DNA of 64,000 nucleotides from Carpediemonas membranifera. Taxonomy: Eukaryota > Fornicata. The DNA is taken from assembly GCA_019828565.1 (NCBI GenBank), contig JAHDYR010000040.1, positions 1 through 64,000 of the forward strand, written 5' to 3'. The position numbers and the translations under genes are program-made. This document shows positions 27,546-37,043 of this stretch, in pieces. Numbering within the stretch: the stretch's first letter is position 1; the number at the start of each line of letters is the position of its first letter. The notes under the pieces are model-generated. The model worked only from the letters and a program-made list of their open reading frames with translations, had not been told where the DNA came from and did no database searches.

Positions 27546-28718
27546 TCAGAGTGCCTCGATCTCGATACCCTCGAACTTGTGCGGCAGCGGCTCGATCGCG
27601 TTCTCCGGCATGATGACGCTGATGACCTTCTTCGCCCGGTCGATGTGAAGGATGCTGATGTAGCTCATGAGACGGCCCCGGCCCTCGTCGTCGGTGTCCT
27701 CCTCCGTTCTCAGTGCGATAATATTGTTGGGGCGACCCGGTATGAACTTGAAAGAACTGAACCCTCTCTTGGGGATGAGCATCGATTCAATCCGGAGCTC
27801 CTCGACCTTCTTGAACTTCTCGTCCGCGATCAGGATCAAATCAGTCCCATTGGACCGGTCCTCCTCCTCCGTGTACGGCTTCTGACTCTCCCGGCGGGGA
27901 ACGAAGAACCATGCCTTGTGGTAGTCGGACCACCCCACCGCCTCGTGCAGCAGGTATCCGGGGTACTCGGTGTGCGTCTTCGCACGGAGCTTGTCATAGA
28001 CAGTGGTCCAATCAATTGATGTGATGTGATCGGTGGACTTGTCGAGCTTCTTGATCCACATCGGCTTGCTGTGAATGAATGCGCCGGTCTTAGGGTCAGC
28101 GAACTCCTTGCCGAACGAGCCGAAGAGAGCGTCGCCGTGATAAATGGTCGCCCACTCACACTTGAAGCCCTTGTTCGTCGTTTGGCCGTCGCCCTCGAGC
28201 AGGATGTAGCGGGACAGCGCTTGGGGCGCCCCGTCGACCTCCTTGACCTCGTACACGAGCCCGGTGCGGTCGTCGCATGCTAGGAGCCTTCCCCTGTAGA
28301 ACAGCAGCTCCGACAGCTCCATCGCCCGGTCTGCTTCGTTCGTCCTCGTGTTGAACGACGCCTGGCGGTCCCAGTGGAAGTCATAGTTGTCGTCTGCGGT
28401 GAGGGAGAGTGTCCCTGTCCAGAAGTTCGATTCCCAGTAGGGCTTGGCACCGTCCACCTTGCTCGCCTGATCGTCGTCGCTGATGATGTGGATACGGAAC
28501 TTTGTCGGCACGTCACCAGATGCATTGCTCTGTGGATCAAGTACAAGCACGAGCATGGCGATCAAGAAGCAGATGGCCGCAATTAGCCCAACCAATGCCA
28601 CACGGACGCGCCAGCTCCGTATCAGGAGGAGTATGGAGCTCGCATTCGCTTTTGGTGGCAATACTCCACCAATGAGCGCCCCAGACTCGATATCACGCTC
28701 ACGGTCGCTGGGGTCCAT
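27546..28718 (-). CDS. CANT1: Calcium-activated nucleotidase / apyrase, membrane-anchored
   Basis: 390 residues from the ATG at 28716-28718 (MDPSDRERD). A single hydrophobic segment (VALVGLIAAICFLIAMLVLVL, about residues 39-59) makes it a type II Golgi/ER or surface protein. The five-bladed apyrase propeller follows: LTADDNYDFHWD, MELSELLFYRGRLLACDDRTG, LLEGDGQTTNKGFKCEWATI, GSFGKEF, YLLHEAVGWSD, WFFVPRRESQKPYTEEED, GFSSFKFIPG, and the ending KFEGIEIEAL. CANT1 hydrolyses UDP and GDP in a Ca-dependent way. A truncated near-identical copy lies at 32837-33059. The ORF can be extended to a TTG at 28730, which I reject. Confidence 0.92.
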   Translation of the reverse strand: MDPSDRERDIESGALIGGVLPPKANASSILLLIRSWRVRVALVGLIAAICFLIAMLVLVLDPQSNASGDVPTKFRIHIISDDDQASKVDGAKPYWESNFWTGTLSLTADDNYDFHWDRQASFNTRTNEADRAMELSELLFYRGRLLACDDRTGLVYEVKEVDGAPQALSRYILLEGDGQTTNKGFKCEWATIYHGDALFGSFGKEFADPKTGAFIHSKPMWIKKLDKSTDHITSIDWTTVYDKLRAKTHTEYPGYLLHEAVGWSDYHKAWFFVPRRESQKPYTEEEDRSNGTDLILIADEKFKKVEELRIESMLIPKRGFSSFKFIPGRPNNIIALRTEEDTDDEGRGRLMSYISILHIDRAKKVISVIMPENAIEPLPHKFEGIEIEAL

Positions 28719-28865
28719 ATGTTTGCTCAATGCGCAGAACTGGCAAAACAGGATGATGTGTTGAGCAGCGATACAGTGCCAGCCCGCGTTACAGTCCTAA
28801 TAGCCAGTGCGAGCCTCATCATTTACATCGCCCTGTGTCTGTGTCGAGTCGACCACCATACCACG

Positions 28866-30395
28866 CTATGATATATCCTGCACCGTGTATTCCTCGTCGC
28901 TGTCGTCCGGCTCGCTCTCGTCAATCAGGGTTGCCGTGCTGTTGTCCGGGAGGGGCTGGGTGGACGTCTCCTCGACAACGTGGTCCGTCTCGCTGGGGCT
29001 GCTCACAGCTTGCCCCGCCATCTCGACGTCCTCGTCCTCCTCGACCGCCTGCGACTTCCCCTCCACTGCCCCCTCCTTGCCCGGGTCCGGCTTGGCCTCG
29101 GCCACGGCCCACTGATCCCGCTCCTCGTACTCCTCGTCGTGGTGCTCCCCCCGCGACTCATCCCACTCCCACATGCGGAGCGTCGTCTTGTGGCATGATG
29201 AACAGACACCGATCCAAGCTGTGACCATCGCCCCGTCCTTGCCCGACCCCCGGGTCAGGTCTGCGTTCATCCCGTACAGCTGGCAGATGGTGTGCATGTG
29301 ACGTCCGGGGCAGTAGCGTTGGAGGCACTTGATATCGCGTGGGGCGCCCAGGATGCGGTCAAACGGTCCGATCTGGAGTGAGGATTCTGTCTGCCCGGCA
29401 ATCATAGGAAGCCGCACGTTATGCTGCGTCCCGTCGTCCAGGAACGGCTCAAGGTGCACGATAACGCGTGGCGGCATGGCGGTGGCTGCAGCCCGCTCGT
29501 CGTCTCCGGTAGGCCTAAGCTGCACCATGCCCTTCTCTTCCCGGTTCCTGCGGAAGAGGGTCGGGAGCCACGTCGACAGCATGCCGTTCTTCAGCTCACT
29601 GGGGGCATCATCGCCCAGGCCGGGCAGGATCACCTTCTGGTCCCGGAAGTGCTGCCACGCCCTGCTGCACACCAGCATGGCGAACACCCGCTCGCTGCGA
29701 CGCGAGCCCACGTCCGTCATGTCATATGGGGGCTCTTCGATAAACTCCCGGGGTGGGGCTCCGTTGTTCGTCGTCGGGGTCAAGCTGGCCAGCTTGGGCG
29801 GGGAGGATAACATGTGCACGTCCCCGTCCGACTCATCGGACTCCAATGGGCTCTCTGCGGTCGGCTCCCAGTCGGCGAGGATGTCGTCCGGGTTGCTGGC
29901 CTTCGTAGTGCTCTTCACGTCCTTGCTCTTGTCAGTGCCCACGTCTTCTTGTTCGTTCTTATCCACAAAGTCGTCTTCGAAGTCAATCAACTCCACCTGC
30001 TGCACAATGGCGCTCTTTGTCTCATAGCTGGCGATCGAATCGGGAACCTGGAATATGGTTTCAACGAGCTCGTCGAGATTCAACCGGATCAGCGGCGTCA
30101 AGTATCCACCGCGGCCTTTGCCCCTGCACGAGCAGACAATGGGCGCGGAGCCGGTTGGGACACCGTCCAGGTCGGAGTCCCACCCACCGTATACGGACTG
30201 GTTGTACTGGATGCGTTCAGAAGTAGTAACAGTCACCGGATGAAAGGCTAGATACCGCTGCTTCTCATCCTTGGCGTCGGCATTTGGCCCCAAGCCGTTG
30301 TTCTCATGCGCAGGATGGCGCATGACAGCATCGGCCAGAATATGATCGAACCGAATGATATCCGTCGTGGATAGATCGGCTACGTGCTTGCTCAT
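28866..30395 (-). CDS. Hypothetical protein with acidic low-complexity regions
   Basis: I start at the ATG 30393-30395 (MSKHVADLSTTDIIRF), giving 509 residues; the longer open frame to 30764 overlaps the BBS5 3' end and is not used. Ordered blocks lie at residues ~1-90 (FDHILADAV, SERIQYNQSVYGGWDSD) and ~320-420 (CLQRYCPGRHMHTICQLYGM, WIGVCSSCHKTTLRMWEWD), separated by acidic linkers. The paired cysteines and histidines in the second block (C..YCPGRHMH..C, CSSCH) could bind zinc. The C-terminus is very acidic. I recognise no family. A TGCATTTA motif lies 61 nt upstream. Confidence 0.65.
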   Translation of the reverse strand: MSKHVADLSTTDIIRFDHILADAVMRHPAHENNGLGPNADAKDEKQRYLAFHPVTVTTSERIQYNQSVYGGWDSDLDGVPTGSAPIVCSCRGKGRGGYLTPLIRLNLDELVETIFQVPDSIASYETKSAIVQQVELIDFEDDFVDKNEQEDVGTDKSKDVKSTTKASNPDDILADWEPTAESPLESDESDGDVHMLSSPPKLASLTPTTNNGAPPREFIEEPPYDMTDVGSRRSERVFAMLVCSRAWQHFRDQKVILPGLGDDAPSELKNGMLSTWLPTLFRRNREEKGMVQLRPTGDDERAAATAMPPRVIVHLEPFLDDGTQHNVRLPMIAGQTESSLQIGPFDRILGAPRDIKCLQRYCPGRHMHTICQLYGMNADLTRGSGKDGAMVTAWIGVCSSCHKTTLRMWEWDESRGEHHDEEYEERDQWAVAEAKPDPGKEGAVEGKSQAVEEDEDVEMAGQAVSSPSETDHVVEETSTQPLPDNSTATLIDESEPDDSDEEYTVQDIS

Positions 30396-30456
30396 CGTCG
30401 TATTTACACCTTTCGAGCTCACGTTCGATTCTTTCAAAGTTCCAGTATGTAACACG

Positions 30457-30464
30457 TAAATGCA
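30457..30464 (-). promoter_or_regulatory. Putative core promoter motif (TGCATTTA)
   Basis: Variant of the TGCASTTTA element, 61 nt before the ATG of the hypothetical gene at 28866-30395. Confidence 0.3.
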
Positions 30465-30543
30465 GCTTCTCTGCCCCATAAATCGCCCCACGCCATACCA
30501 AACGCTCGGCCTACTCCATTTATCGAACAAACCCCCGCTCCAC

Positions 30544-31599
30544 TCACCCGCTGCCCCCCAACCCGCCCAGGGCAAATAGGTCGGCCACGTGATAGCCCGT
30601 GGGGGGCGCCTCCACCAACAGCCCCAGGCCAGGGTCGAGGATGGGTGCCCGTCCGCCCTGGGCCCGCACCATGTACCGGCTGAGCGGGTCGACTGGGTTC
30701 GCCCGCTTGGTGACGGTGACATCGCTGGCTCGGGGGGCCGGCTGGGGGGTTGCTGAAGCGACATCGACTACAGTGCGGGTGATGCCGAAGAAGGGCTTGG
30801 CGCGGAATGCCCGGATGAGGGCGATGAGCTCTTCCTTGATCTGGACCAGACGAGACTCCGGATCGATCTTGAAGCCCAGGGTAAAGCGCTTGGTAGGATC
30901 ACTGGCTGACACCGCGCTGATTACTAGTGCGCGGCCAAATTTGGAATCGTGGCTGCACATTTGAGTGATTTTGAGATATGGAATAGATACGTTGAAGTTG
31001 TCGGTGTTATTACTGAACCACACCACCCTCACTGATGTGACCACTAGTGTGCCAAGGCTGCCCTGTGACTCCTGGGAGCTGAGCGACCACACGCCGTCGT
31101 ACGACGAGTACTGCTCCTCCTGGGGCAGCAGCACGAGCCGCTTGTTCTGGACGAACCCACCCCTGAGTGTGAGGTTCCTGTAGAGCTTGGATGTGTCGTA
31201 TGCCCTCTGGACTGCCTGGACGGAGCTGAACATGCGGGGGGATGTCTGGTGGAGGTGGGTGAAGACGAACTCGTACTGAGAGGACTTCGAGGCGAATACG
31301 ATGAACAGGGCCTGGGATACGCCGCGTAGGGCGGAGCGTGCGCTGTGGATCGCGAGGTTCTTGAGGCAGCTGAAGCCCATCGAAAGATTGATCGCCGATG
31401 TGCCTGAAGAAACCCATATGAGACGAAGGTTAGTTATTGTCAGAGTTCCCTCCATTCCAGCGTTTCCCTTCGTGTCCTCGACGCGGTAAATCACATCTGC
31501 TGCGTACTCGCCAGGACAAAGTTCCAGCCTTGATTTGTCAACGTCAAAGAGTACTTCTTGATCTTGCCATATGATTTTCTCGTTTTCGTAGTCAGCCAT
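30544..31599 (-). CDS. BBS5: Bardet-Biedl syndrome 5 protein (BBSome subunit)
   Basis: 351 residues from the ATG at 31597-31599 (MADYENEKIIWQDQEVLFDV). Two PH-like DM16 domains occupy about residues 10-130 (LELCPGEYAADVIY, EDTKGNAGMEGTLTITNLRLIW) and 150-270 (NKRLVLLPQEEQYSSYDGVW, LGTLVVTSVRVVWFSNNTDN, FNVSIPYLKI, FGRALVISA, LGFKIDPESRL). The match to BBS5 is strong along the length. BBS5 is the phosphoinositide-binding BBSome subunit that carries membrane proteins in cilia, showing this organism has flagella with a BBSome. A CGCAGTTTA motif lies 38 nt upstream of the ATG. Confidence 0.93.
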   Translation of the reverse strand: MADYENEKIIWQDQEVLFDVDKSRLELCPGEYAADVIYRVEDTKGNAGMEGTLTITNLRLIWVSSGTSAINLSMGFSCLKNLAIHSARSALRGVSQALFIVFASKSSQYEFVFTHLHQTSPRMFSSVQAVQRAYDTSKLYRNLTLRGGFVQNKRLVLLPQEEQYSSYDGVWSLSSQESQGSLGTLVVTSVRVVWFSNNTDNFNVSIPYLKITQMCSHDSKFGRALVISAVSASDPTKRFTLGFKIDPESRLVQIKEELIALIRAFRAKPFFGITRTVVDVASATPQPAPRASDVTVTKRANPVDPLSRYMVRAQGGRAPILDPGLGLLVEAPPTGYHVADLFALGGLGGSG

Positions 31600-31637
31600 C
31601 AACCAACAGCTTCAAACTGAGCTTGATGTTTTTGGCA

Positions 31638-31646
31638 TAAACTGCG
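31638..31646 (-). promoter_or_regulatory. Putative core promoter motif of BBS5
   Basis: Sense CGCAGTTTA, 38 nt before the start codon. A second element, TGCACTTTG, lies further upstream near 31665-31673. Confidence 0.45.
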
Positions 31647-31775
31647 ATTAAAAAATGATGTAACCACTACAAAGTGCACCCACTCACAGCCCACAACAGA
31701 GCTCGCGCGAAGCACTGGTACTCATACGACCCCGCCCGCCGTGATTCATTTATCTCCCGGTCAGGACCTCTGCGT

Positions 31776-32564
31776 TCAATCGCGGACATGGTCCAAGAGC
31801 TCGGCCAGACTCCGGAGGCCCTTGACATATCCCTCGTCAATGCCGTTGATTACCTCAATGTGCGGGAAATCGATCATCCCGATCCTGCTGACGCCACCCG
31901 CGCCAGAGTCGAAGCACAGCAGGAGGGATGTGCTGATGAAACGGTGCCCGGCACCCCGCGGCCCAGACATCACGTCCAGCAGCCCGTTGACCTGGTCACG
32001 AATAGTCGCAAGTTGTTCCTCCGACGCATCGGCAAAGAAGGTCTTGAAGAAGGAAGGAAGGTCCTCCTTCTTCAGGTCCCGGCCCACGAACTTGGATTTC
32101 TTTTCCACATAGCCGTCCGCCAAGGTCTTGAGTGTTCCGTTGACCCTGAAGCCGAGTTCCCAAGAAGTCGTCGCCTTGCACTTCTTCACTGATTTCGCCA
32201 TCTTTGACTCCGAGGCAGTCTGGCGGTGCTGGATGACGCCCATCTTGAGCTCTATAGCGTTGGGACGTTCCATTCCGCGGAAGAGATTCGACATGCAGAT
32301 GAAGGGCTTCGCGGTGGAACCCGCCGGTGGTTCGCCACTGATAAACTTGCCATCGGCTTTTTTGTGATATACACCATAGTATTCAGGGCAATATTCCACG
32401 AGTGAGCTATCGGGTAGTATTTTCTCGAAGAAAGTCCTTTCACTGTCGATAGCGAGCATTTTCAAAATAAATAACCGCGAATCATCGCGCGCAACCAGCT
32501 TATGGCCAGCTATTGCTATGTCATCGTGGTTTTTACTCGATACTGAGATCTCCGAAGGCGGCAT
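31776..32564 (-). CDS. Inositol polyphosphate kinase (IPMK/IP6K family)
   Basis: 262 residues from the ATG at 32562-32564 (MPPSEISVSS); upstream in-frame sequence starts at TTG. The family motif PxxxDxKxG appears as PNAIELKMG with Glu for Asp, preceded by AKPFICMSNLFRGM. It is followed by TSWELGFRVNGTLK and the catalytic SxxL/IDF region as FISTSLLLCFDSG...RIGMIDFPHIE (usual IDFAH). These enzymes phosphorylate inositol phosphates to IP5/IP6 or pyrophosphates. The length suits IPMK. Substrate specificity cannot be read from the sequence. Confidence 0.88.
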   Translation of the reverse strand: MPPSEISVSSKNHDDIAIAGHKLVARDDSRLFILKMLAIDSERTFFEKILPDSSLVEYCPEYYGVYHKKADGKFISGEPPAGSTAKPFICMSNLFRGMERPNAIELKMGVIQHRQTASESKMAKSVKKCKATTSWELGFRVNGTLKTLADGYVEKKSKFVGRDLKKEDLPSFFKTFFADASEEQLATIRDQVNGLLDVMSGPRGAGHRFISTSLLLCFDSGAGGVSRIGMIDFPHIEVINGIDEGYVKGLRSLAELLDHVRD

Positions 32565-32836
32565 TCTTGGAACTGCGACAAACCTGCGGGAAATCTGCAG
32601 CCTGATCCGATTCAATCCTGCTTCTCGGAAGTCAAGAGACTTCGCAAACAATGACGTCTGTAGCCAACCGCGTCCATTTCTGGGTCAACGCCATTTCACT
32701 CCAAATGAAGGGGGGCCGACCAGACACTCCAGTGTGGTGGGGCTCGGATAATAGAGTTGCACTAGTGGTAGACAAACCTTTCGAGTACAGGTTGGAGTGA
32801 TGTCGCCGATGTTTTGTGTCAATGTCTCGATGTCGG
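32565..32836. other. Intergenic spacer
   Basis: Nothing recognised between the inositol kinase start and the CANT1 pseudogene. Confidence 0.3.
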
Positions 32837-33059
32837 GTCTGCCGCCTCCTATGAATAAGGGCAACGCTTTATGTACAACTCAGAGTGCCTCGATCTCGAT
32901 ACCCTCGAACTTGTAAGGAAGTCCTTGTTCGTCGTTTGGCCGTCGCCCTCGAGCAGGATGTAGCGGGACAGCGCTTGGGGCGCCCCGTCGACCTCCTTGA
33001 CCTCGTACACGAGCCCGGTGCGGTCGTCGCATGCTAGGAGCCTTCCCCTGTAGAACAGC
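32837..33059 (-). pseudogene. Truncated duplicate of the CANT1 gene (deleted middle)
   Basis: Two blocks match the CANT1 locus. 32837-32914 matches 27503-27580 (3' flank and last codons, one mismatch seen at 32849). 32923-33059 matches 28169-28305 (internal coding) with no mismatch seen. About 590 bp between them are missing and eight bases (32915-32922) sit at the join. The encoded piece keeps FYRGRLLACDDRTG and SRYILLEGDGQTTNK, then runs into the tail KFEGIEIEAL in another frame. Similarity decays beyond 33060. The near identity indicates a recent duplication. Confidence 0.9.
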
Positions 33060-33151
33060 GGCGCCATGGCCCATGGTCTATCTCGTTCGTTCTCGTCGGC
33101 CTGTCCCTGTAAGGTAACGTCATCATAAAAAAAGTCCTTAAAACTACACAT

Positions 33152-34360
33152 TTAGCTGTCTTCATGAATGTTGTCAGCCTTAGCTAGGTTGACGGCCTTC
33201 ATTTTCTGCAGCTTCCCGGCGAGCACGCCATCCCGCCACACGCCGTTCGACAAGTTGACGAGCTTGGTCCTGATCAGCTCCACCGCCTTCGAGTCGCTGA
33301 GCCTGAACCTGTTGCCCTCTCCGAGCACGGGCCTGCTCTGCGGGACGTACTTCATAGTGGCGACGTCCATGGTGTAGAGGGGGTCCTCGGGGTCTGTGTC
33401 TTCGTCCTCTGGGGCACGACGGACGACAACATACGCCATCGTCATGTTCGTGCGGATGGTGTTGGTCGCGAAGGGCATCTCACCGCGGCCGTCCTGGAAA
33501 ATGACGACCACGTGGTCGTTTCCGATGAACCGCTTCCGCTCGATCTGCTGGGGGTTGCTCTTGCTGTAGGGGAGCATGTTTGCTACGTGGTACATCACCT
33601 TGTGGCCTCTGTGATCGATGAACACAGACTGATCGCCGGTGTATCCCTTGGCTGTGTTCAGCCCGCCAGCGTAGTCGCCCCAGCCGAGGAGGTCGACTGT
33701 ATCGCCCAGAGCACCGAGGAAACGGCCGAACTCGGGGGTGATCTCCTGGTTGCTGAACATCTCCTCCTCCGTGGTCTGGCCTGGGAGCTGAAGCAGAACG
33801 CCTACGGTGTGGTGGCGCTGCTTGTCGATCTGGATCGACTCAAAGTGCACGAGCTGGTCGATCACGGGCTGGGTATGGGGCAGACTGTGCCAGGATGTAG
33901 AGGAGAGGTCGATGTCGTTCCAGAAGTCAGAACCGACTGCGGCGCGGAGAATACTGCTGCGTGAGGCGCCGAGGCAGAAGAGCTTACGCCACCACGGGAC
34001 CATTACAGCGTCCTCAAGGGCATGGAAGAGCTCCGTGCTGTTTGCATCGCGGAGGAGAACGTTGTATTGGTACATGGGAGCGATCTCTTCGTCTGATTCG
34101 CTCGAAGAGTCGGCGGGAACGTCGGTGGGGGCTACTCCGAGAGAGATGGACGCAACCAAGGGATTGGCAATATCATCCTCGAAGTCCTCGAGGTAGGTGA
34201 TGTAGTTCTTATGGTCATCGGCAAAGTTTAGCTGATATGCACGGGAAACGGCTTCTGGGATGTCGTCTACAAGGACCTGTGCCTGGATATCTGGGATAAC
34301 GGCGTCCACGGGGGTGATATCACGCTTCCAGCCATGTTTCAACTCAATAGACGCGCTCAT
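33152..34360 (-). CDS. Rap GTPase-activating (Rap/Ran-GAP domain) protein
   Basis: 402 residues from the ATG at 34358-34360 (MSASIELKHGW). The Rap-GAP domain covers about residues 165-320: VGVLLQLPGQTTEEEMFSNQ, FGRFLGALGDTVDLLGW, YAGGLNTAKGYTGDQSVF, HKVMYHVANMLPYS, NPQQIERKRFIGNDHVVVIF. It includes the catalytic Asn of the 'IGND' helix (Asn thumb) and ends with NMTMAYVVVRR. It stimulates GTP hydrolysis on Rap-like small GTPases. No other domains are seen. A TGCACTTTA motif lies 27 nt upstream. Confidence 0.92.
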   Translation of the reverse strand: MSASIELKHGWKRDITPVDAVIPDIQAQVLVDDIPEAVSRAYQLNFADDHKNYITYLEDFEDDIANPLVASISLGVAPTDVPADSSSESDEEIAPMYQYNVLLRDANSTELFHALEDAVMVPWWRKLFCLGASRSSILRAAVGSDFWNDIDLSSTSWHSLPHTQPVIDQLVHFESIQIDKQRHHTVGVLLQLPGQTTEEEMFSNQEITPEFGRFLGALGDTVDLLGWGDYAGGLNTAKGYTGDQSVFIDHRGHKVMYHVANMLPYSKSNPQQIERKRFIGNDHVVVIFQDGRGEMPFATNTIRTNMTMAYVVVRRAPEDEDTDPEDPLYTMDVATMKYVPQSRPVLGEGNRFRLSDSKAVELIRTKLVNLSNGVWRDGVLAGKLQKMKAVNLAKADNIHEDS

Positions 34361-34387
34361 TGGCGTGAAAATAGTTGTAGTGGAGCG

Positions 34388-34396
34388 TAAAGTGCA
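34388..34396 (-). promoter_or_regulatory. Putative core promoter motif of the Rap-GAP gene
   Basis: Sense TGCACTTTA, 27 nt before the ATG. Confidence 0.45.
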
Positions 34397-34399
34397 CAC

Positions 34400-34663
34400 G
34401 GGTTCTAGTCAGTTCTTGCCACACAAGCTTGTGGGGGAGAGAGTGCACCGACAGGTCGTCAATGATCAAGCTTACCCCTCGAGCCGCTTCCATCGCCTTG
34501 AGCCAGGTGAGTGGGTGCTCGTCCGCAAGGACGACCCAGTGCCCCGCCTCGCTACCGCATGCACGGCCCCTTCCGTGTTGAGGCTGTCGCCGAGCGCTAC
34601 ACGTACGAGCTGTACAACCCCGTCACCCGCACGACAGTCATATACACTATGCAGCGATCATAA
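34400..34663 (+). pseudogene. Ty3/gypsy integrase C-terminal relic
   Basis: One frame reads RFHRLEPGEWVLVRKDDP, and a neighbouring frame continues HGPFRVEAVAERYTYELYN. Together they form the GPF barrel typical of gypsy integrase ends. At least one frameshift separates them. Confidence 0.55.
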
Positions 34664-34975
34664 AATGCACCCCTGTGAAATGATGGGTTGGCCGATGGTC
34701 GACCTGGCCATCCAGGGGTTCGCGAGCTGTACGAGACCTACATGCTTGAGGGCGGAACGATGACGGGAAGCGCAAGCCATTTGATCTTGTCGACACCGCA
34801 TGAAACTCAACAGCATCCAGGCGAGAGTAGCCGCTTTGGAAACAAGAATGATAGGCTGATGATATTCGAGGAAAGCGTCGACAATCGGCACTACTCTTCA
34901 CGGATCCTCGGATTTATGAGAGCCCCACCGTCATGGCGAGACCACAGCCGCGCAAGTCTACGTATAAACACCAGC
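34664..34975. other. Spacer
   Basis: No gene recognised. Short plus-strand ORFs lack domains. Confidence 0.3.
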
Positions 34976-35713
34976 CTACTGCATCTCGTTGACATACGCT
35001 GTGATACGAGCTACTGGAATCTGTCGCACCTTGTCGGCCAGGCTCTGGATCACGGGCTTCAACCAGGGCAGTCGGTCGCCCCATGACGTCTCCAACGTCA
35101 AAGATGTTATCGGGTTGGGTGTCTTGAGCGCGGCGCTGGCCTCCATCGAGAACTCGGTTAGCCCGGAGTCCGAGAAGTCCACCGCCTTCACCTGGCCGTC
35201 ACAGTCGGTCACCTCGATGGCAAGGGCCCTCTTCTCGAGTATATTCTTGATCCGAGTGGGCAGGTCGACCATGTCATCGATCTCAAGGCGGTGCTTCACG
35301 CTGAGCTCGACCTCGGCGTCAACACTGAGGGACGAGAGGGTCACCGAGAGTGGGATGCGGGTCTGCTTGGAGAGGAGCGTCGGTGCGGTCCCCATAGCCC
35401 TGTGCATGAAGGACGAGGCTGGCGTGGCGGCAGGGGCGGCGTTGGACTTGACGAAGCCCGACACACGGCACCAAGCGTCGCCGCTGTATCTAAGGTGGAA
35501 TACCGCCTGGAGAGAGTTGAAATCTGCGGCTATAACGTCAACAATGTCTAGTTCTGGCGGCTTATGGCCCAAATGAAGCTCATCAACTCGGATTGGGCCA
35601 GCTATGACGGTAGTGTCCTTTTCAATAAACTCATTGAGCTTGGAAACTATCATTTCATCGACATTCTGAAGGATAATGTCCTCTATCGCCGCCCAGTTGA
35701 ACTGAAAGCTCAT
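34976..35713 (-). CDS. Mdm12-like SMP-domain protein (ERMES complex)
   Basis: 245 residues from an ATG. The N-terminus MSFQFNWAAIEDIILQNVDE, then VIAGPIRVDELHLGHKPPEL and DIVDVIAADF, closely follows the Mdm12 pattern ('MSF.i.W' then '...LG..PPeieI.di'). Later strands (FHLRYSGDAWCRVSG, RIPLSVTLSSLSVDAEVELS) fit the SMP lipid-binding barrel filling the whole protein. Mdm12 is the soluble subunit linking Mmm1 and Mdm34 at ER-mitochondria contacts and transfers phospholipids. Length matches yeast Mdm12 (about 270). Confidence 0.8.
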   Translation of the reverse strand: MSFQFNWAAIEDIILQNVDEMIVSKLNEFIEKDTTVIAGPIRVDELHLGHKPPELDIVDVIAADFNSLQAVFHLRYSGDAWCRVSGFVKSNAAPAATPASSFMHRAMGTAPTLLSKQTRIPLSVTLSSLSVDAEVELSVKHRLEIDDMVDLPTRIKNILEKRALAIEVTDCDGQVKAVDFSDSGLTEFSMEASAALKTPNPITSLTLETSWGDRLPWLKPVIQSLADKVRQIPVARITAYVNEMQ

Positions 35714-37043
35714 CTCGTCGCGACAAAGTCAGCGCGGAGTCGTGACTGCGGCGGAGTCGCAGTTACCTTACCTTACAGGAAACACCCTCGAGTCACTGTT
35801 CCGCATATGCGCCGAGCGACGCATACACTTAAGCACAGCTAAGTGTCAGTGACCTACCTCGGTTTCATCTATGATGGTGTTTCAAGAAAGGTCACCCCCG
35901 CACGCAAACAGGGGATAGTCGACCTCCCAGTACCTCACACGCGAGCGCAAGCTCACTCAGCAATCGGCGTCTACAACTACTTACGTGACTTCATCCCTGG
36001 CTTTGCCACGATCTCGAGACCAATCAACGAGTTCATAACCAGCCAGGAGCGCCAGGCCTCGCCGGAAGTGCTGTCTGCATTTGAGCAACTGCAGAGCCGG
36101 GTAGACACGGCGCTACATGAGTACAACCCCCGCCTGGGTCCCCTGCACGTGTTCACTGACGTCAGATCGACCTTCCATGTTGCATCACATCTTCTTGAAG
36201 CCGCTTGACGGGGGAAATGACCAGTCTGTACGCACCCCCTGGTGTGGCTTGACTCGCCATGGACACATGCATATCAACTACACAGTGGATTGAACACGTA
36301 AAGTGCAAGATTCCCTCGGGATCGGGCTGAAAAAGCAGGCGCCGATGGCAGCATGATGTCAAAGAAAAAGAAGAAAGAAAATTTTAAGAATCCTGTATTA
36401 ATACGCCTGTGTAAAATCAGGGAATTACCAGTTTGCACCATCCGTTGTCCCCGGGAACGCCTTAGCGTGTTGACTTCCCATCTTGAGCGAGCCTGATACT
36501 ACGTTGGTGCCGTAAGTGCCAGCCGTCAGGGTCCAGTTGGTAAGGCTGGGGGGTCCCTTGTATAGGGTCGCAACATGGTGTCATGCGACTTCGAGGATAT
36601 CGAGGCTGCGATAGGTCGTGCTGTCATGCCCTCGGTTCAGGATACGGCAGTCAAGATCCTGAACCGGAGCAAGATCCCGATCGTCGACGCTACCCTACCT
36701 AACATTCTAATCAACATCTTCTCTGCGGGCCTTGAGCCCAACCAGGAGCGCTGGATGATGGAGTGGGTGGTGGAGCGTCCGACTCCCGATGCCGCGAGAC
36801 GAGCAATCACCGCCCACATGCTGACTTTCTCTGGCTGGCGAGACCTCCTCACCGCTGTTCATGAGGAGGGCCCGAGGTGCAGCGCCAATTCGACCCGGGC
36901 AAGGGACACCGGTAGCGACGTGGCAGAGGCAGAGGCTGGTGTCGGGGCGGAGCAACGCCAAGAAGAACAATCGTCGTCTGGCTTTCAGACGGAAGCAGGG
37001 TCTTTAATGTGTCCGGCGAGGGTCCAACGACTGCCCTGGCCTC
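35714..37043. other. Spacer with retroelement fragment and an uncharacterised ORF
   Basis: Contains a gypsy RT fragment (35843-36208) and an ORF at 36575-37150, described separately. The stretch 36209-36574 shows no coding; a TAAAGTGCA sequence is at 36300-36308. Confidence 0.4.
35843..36208 (+). pseudogene. Ty3/gypsy RT thumb/connection fragment
   Basis: Reads VTYLGFIYDGVSRKVTPARKQ, then QAHSAIGVYNYLRDFIPGF and SRPINEFI, then HVFTDVRSTFHVASHLL, the standard order of gypsy RT C-terminus into RNase H. No RT palm precedes it and it stops soon after the first RNase H strand. Confidence 0.75.

Noticed and set aside
30396-30764. N-terminal extension of the 28866-30395 hypothetical protein
   Set aside because: It overlaps the BBS5 coding end in another frame, whereas the ATG at 30395 follows a promoter-like motif.
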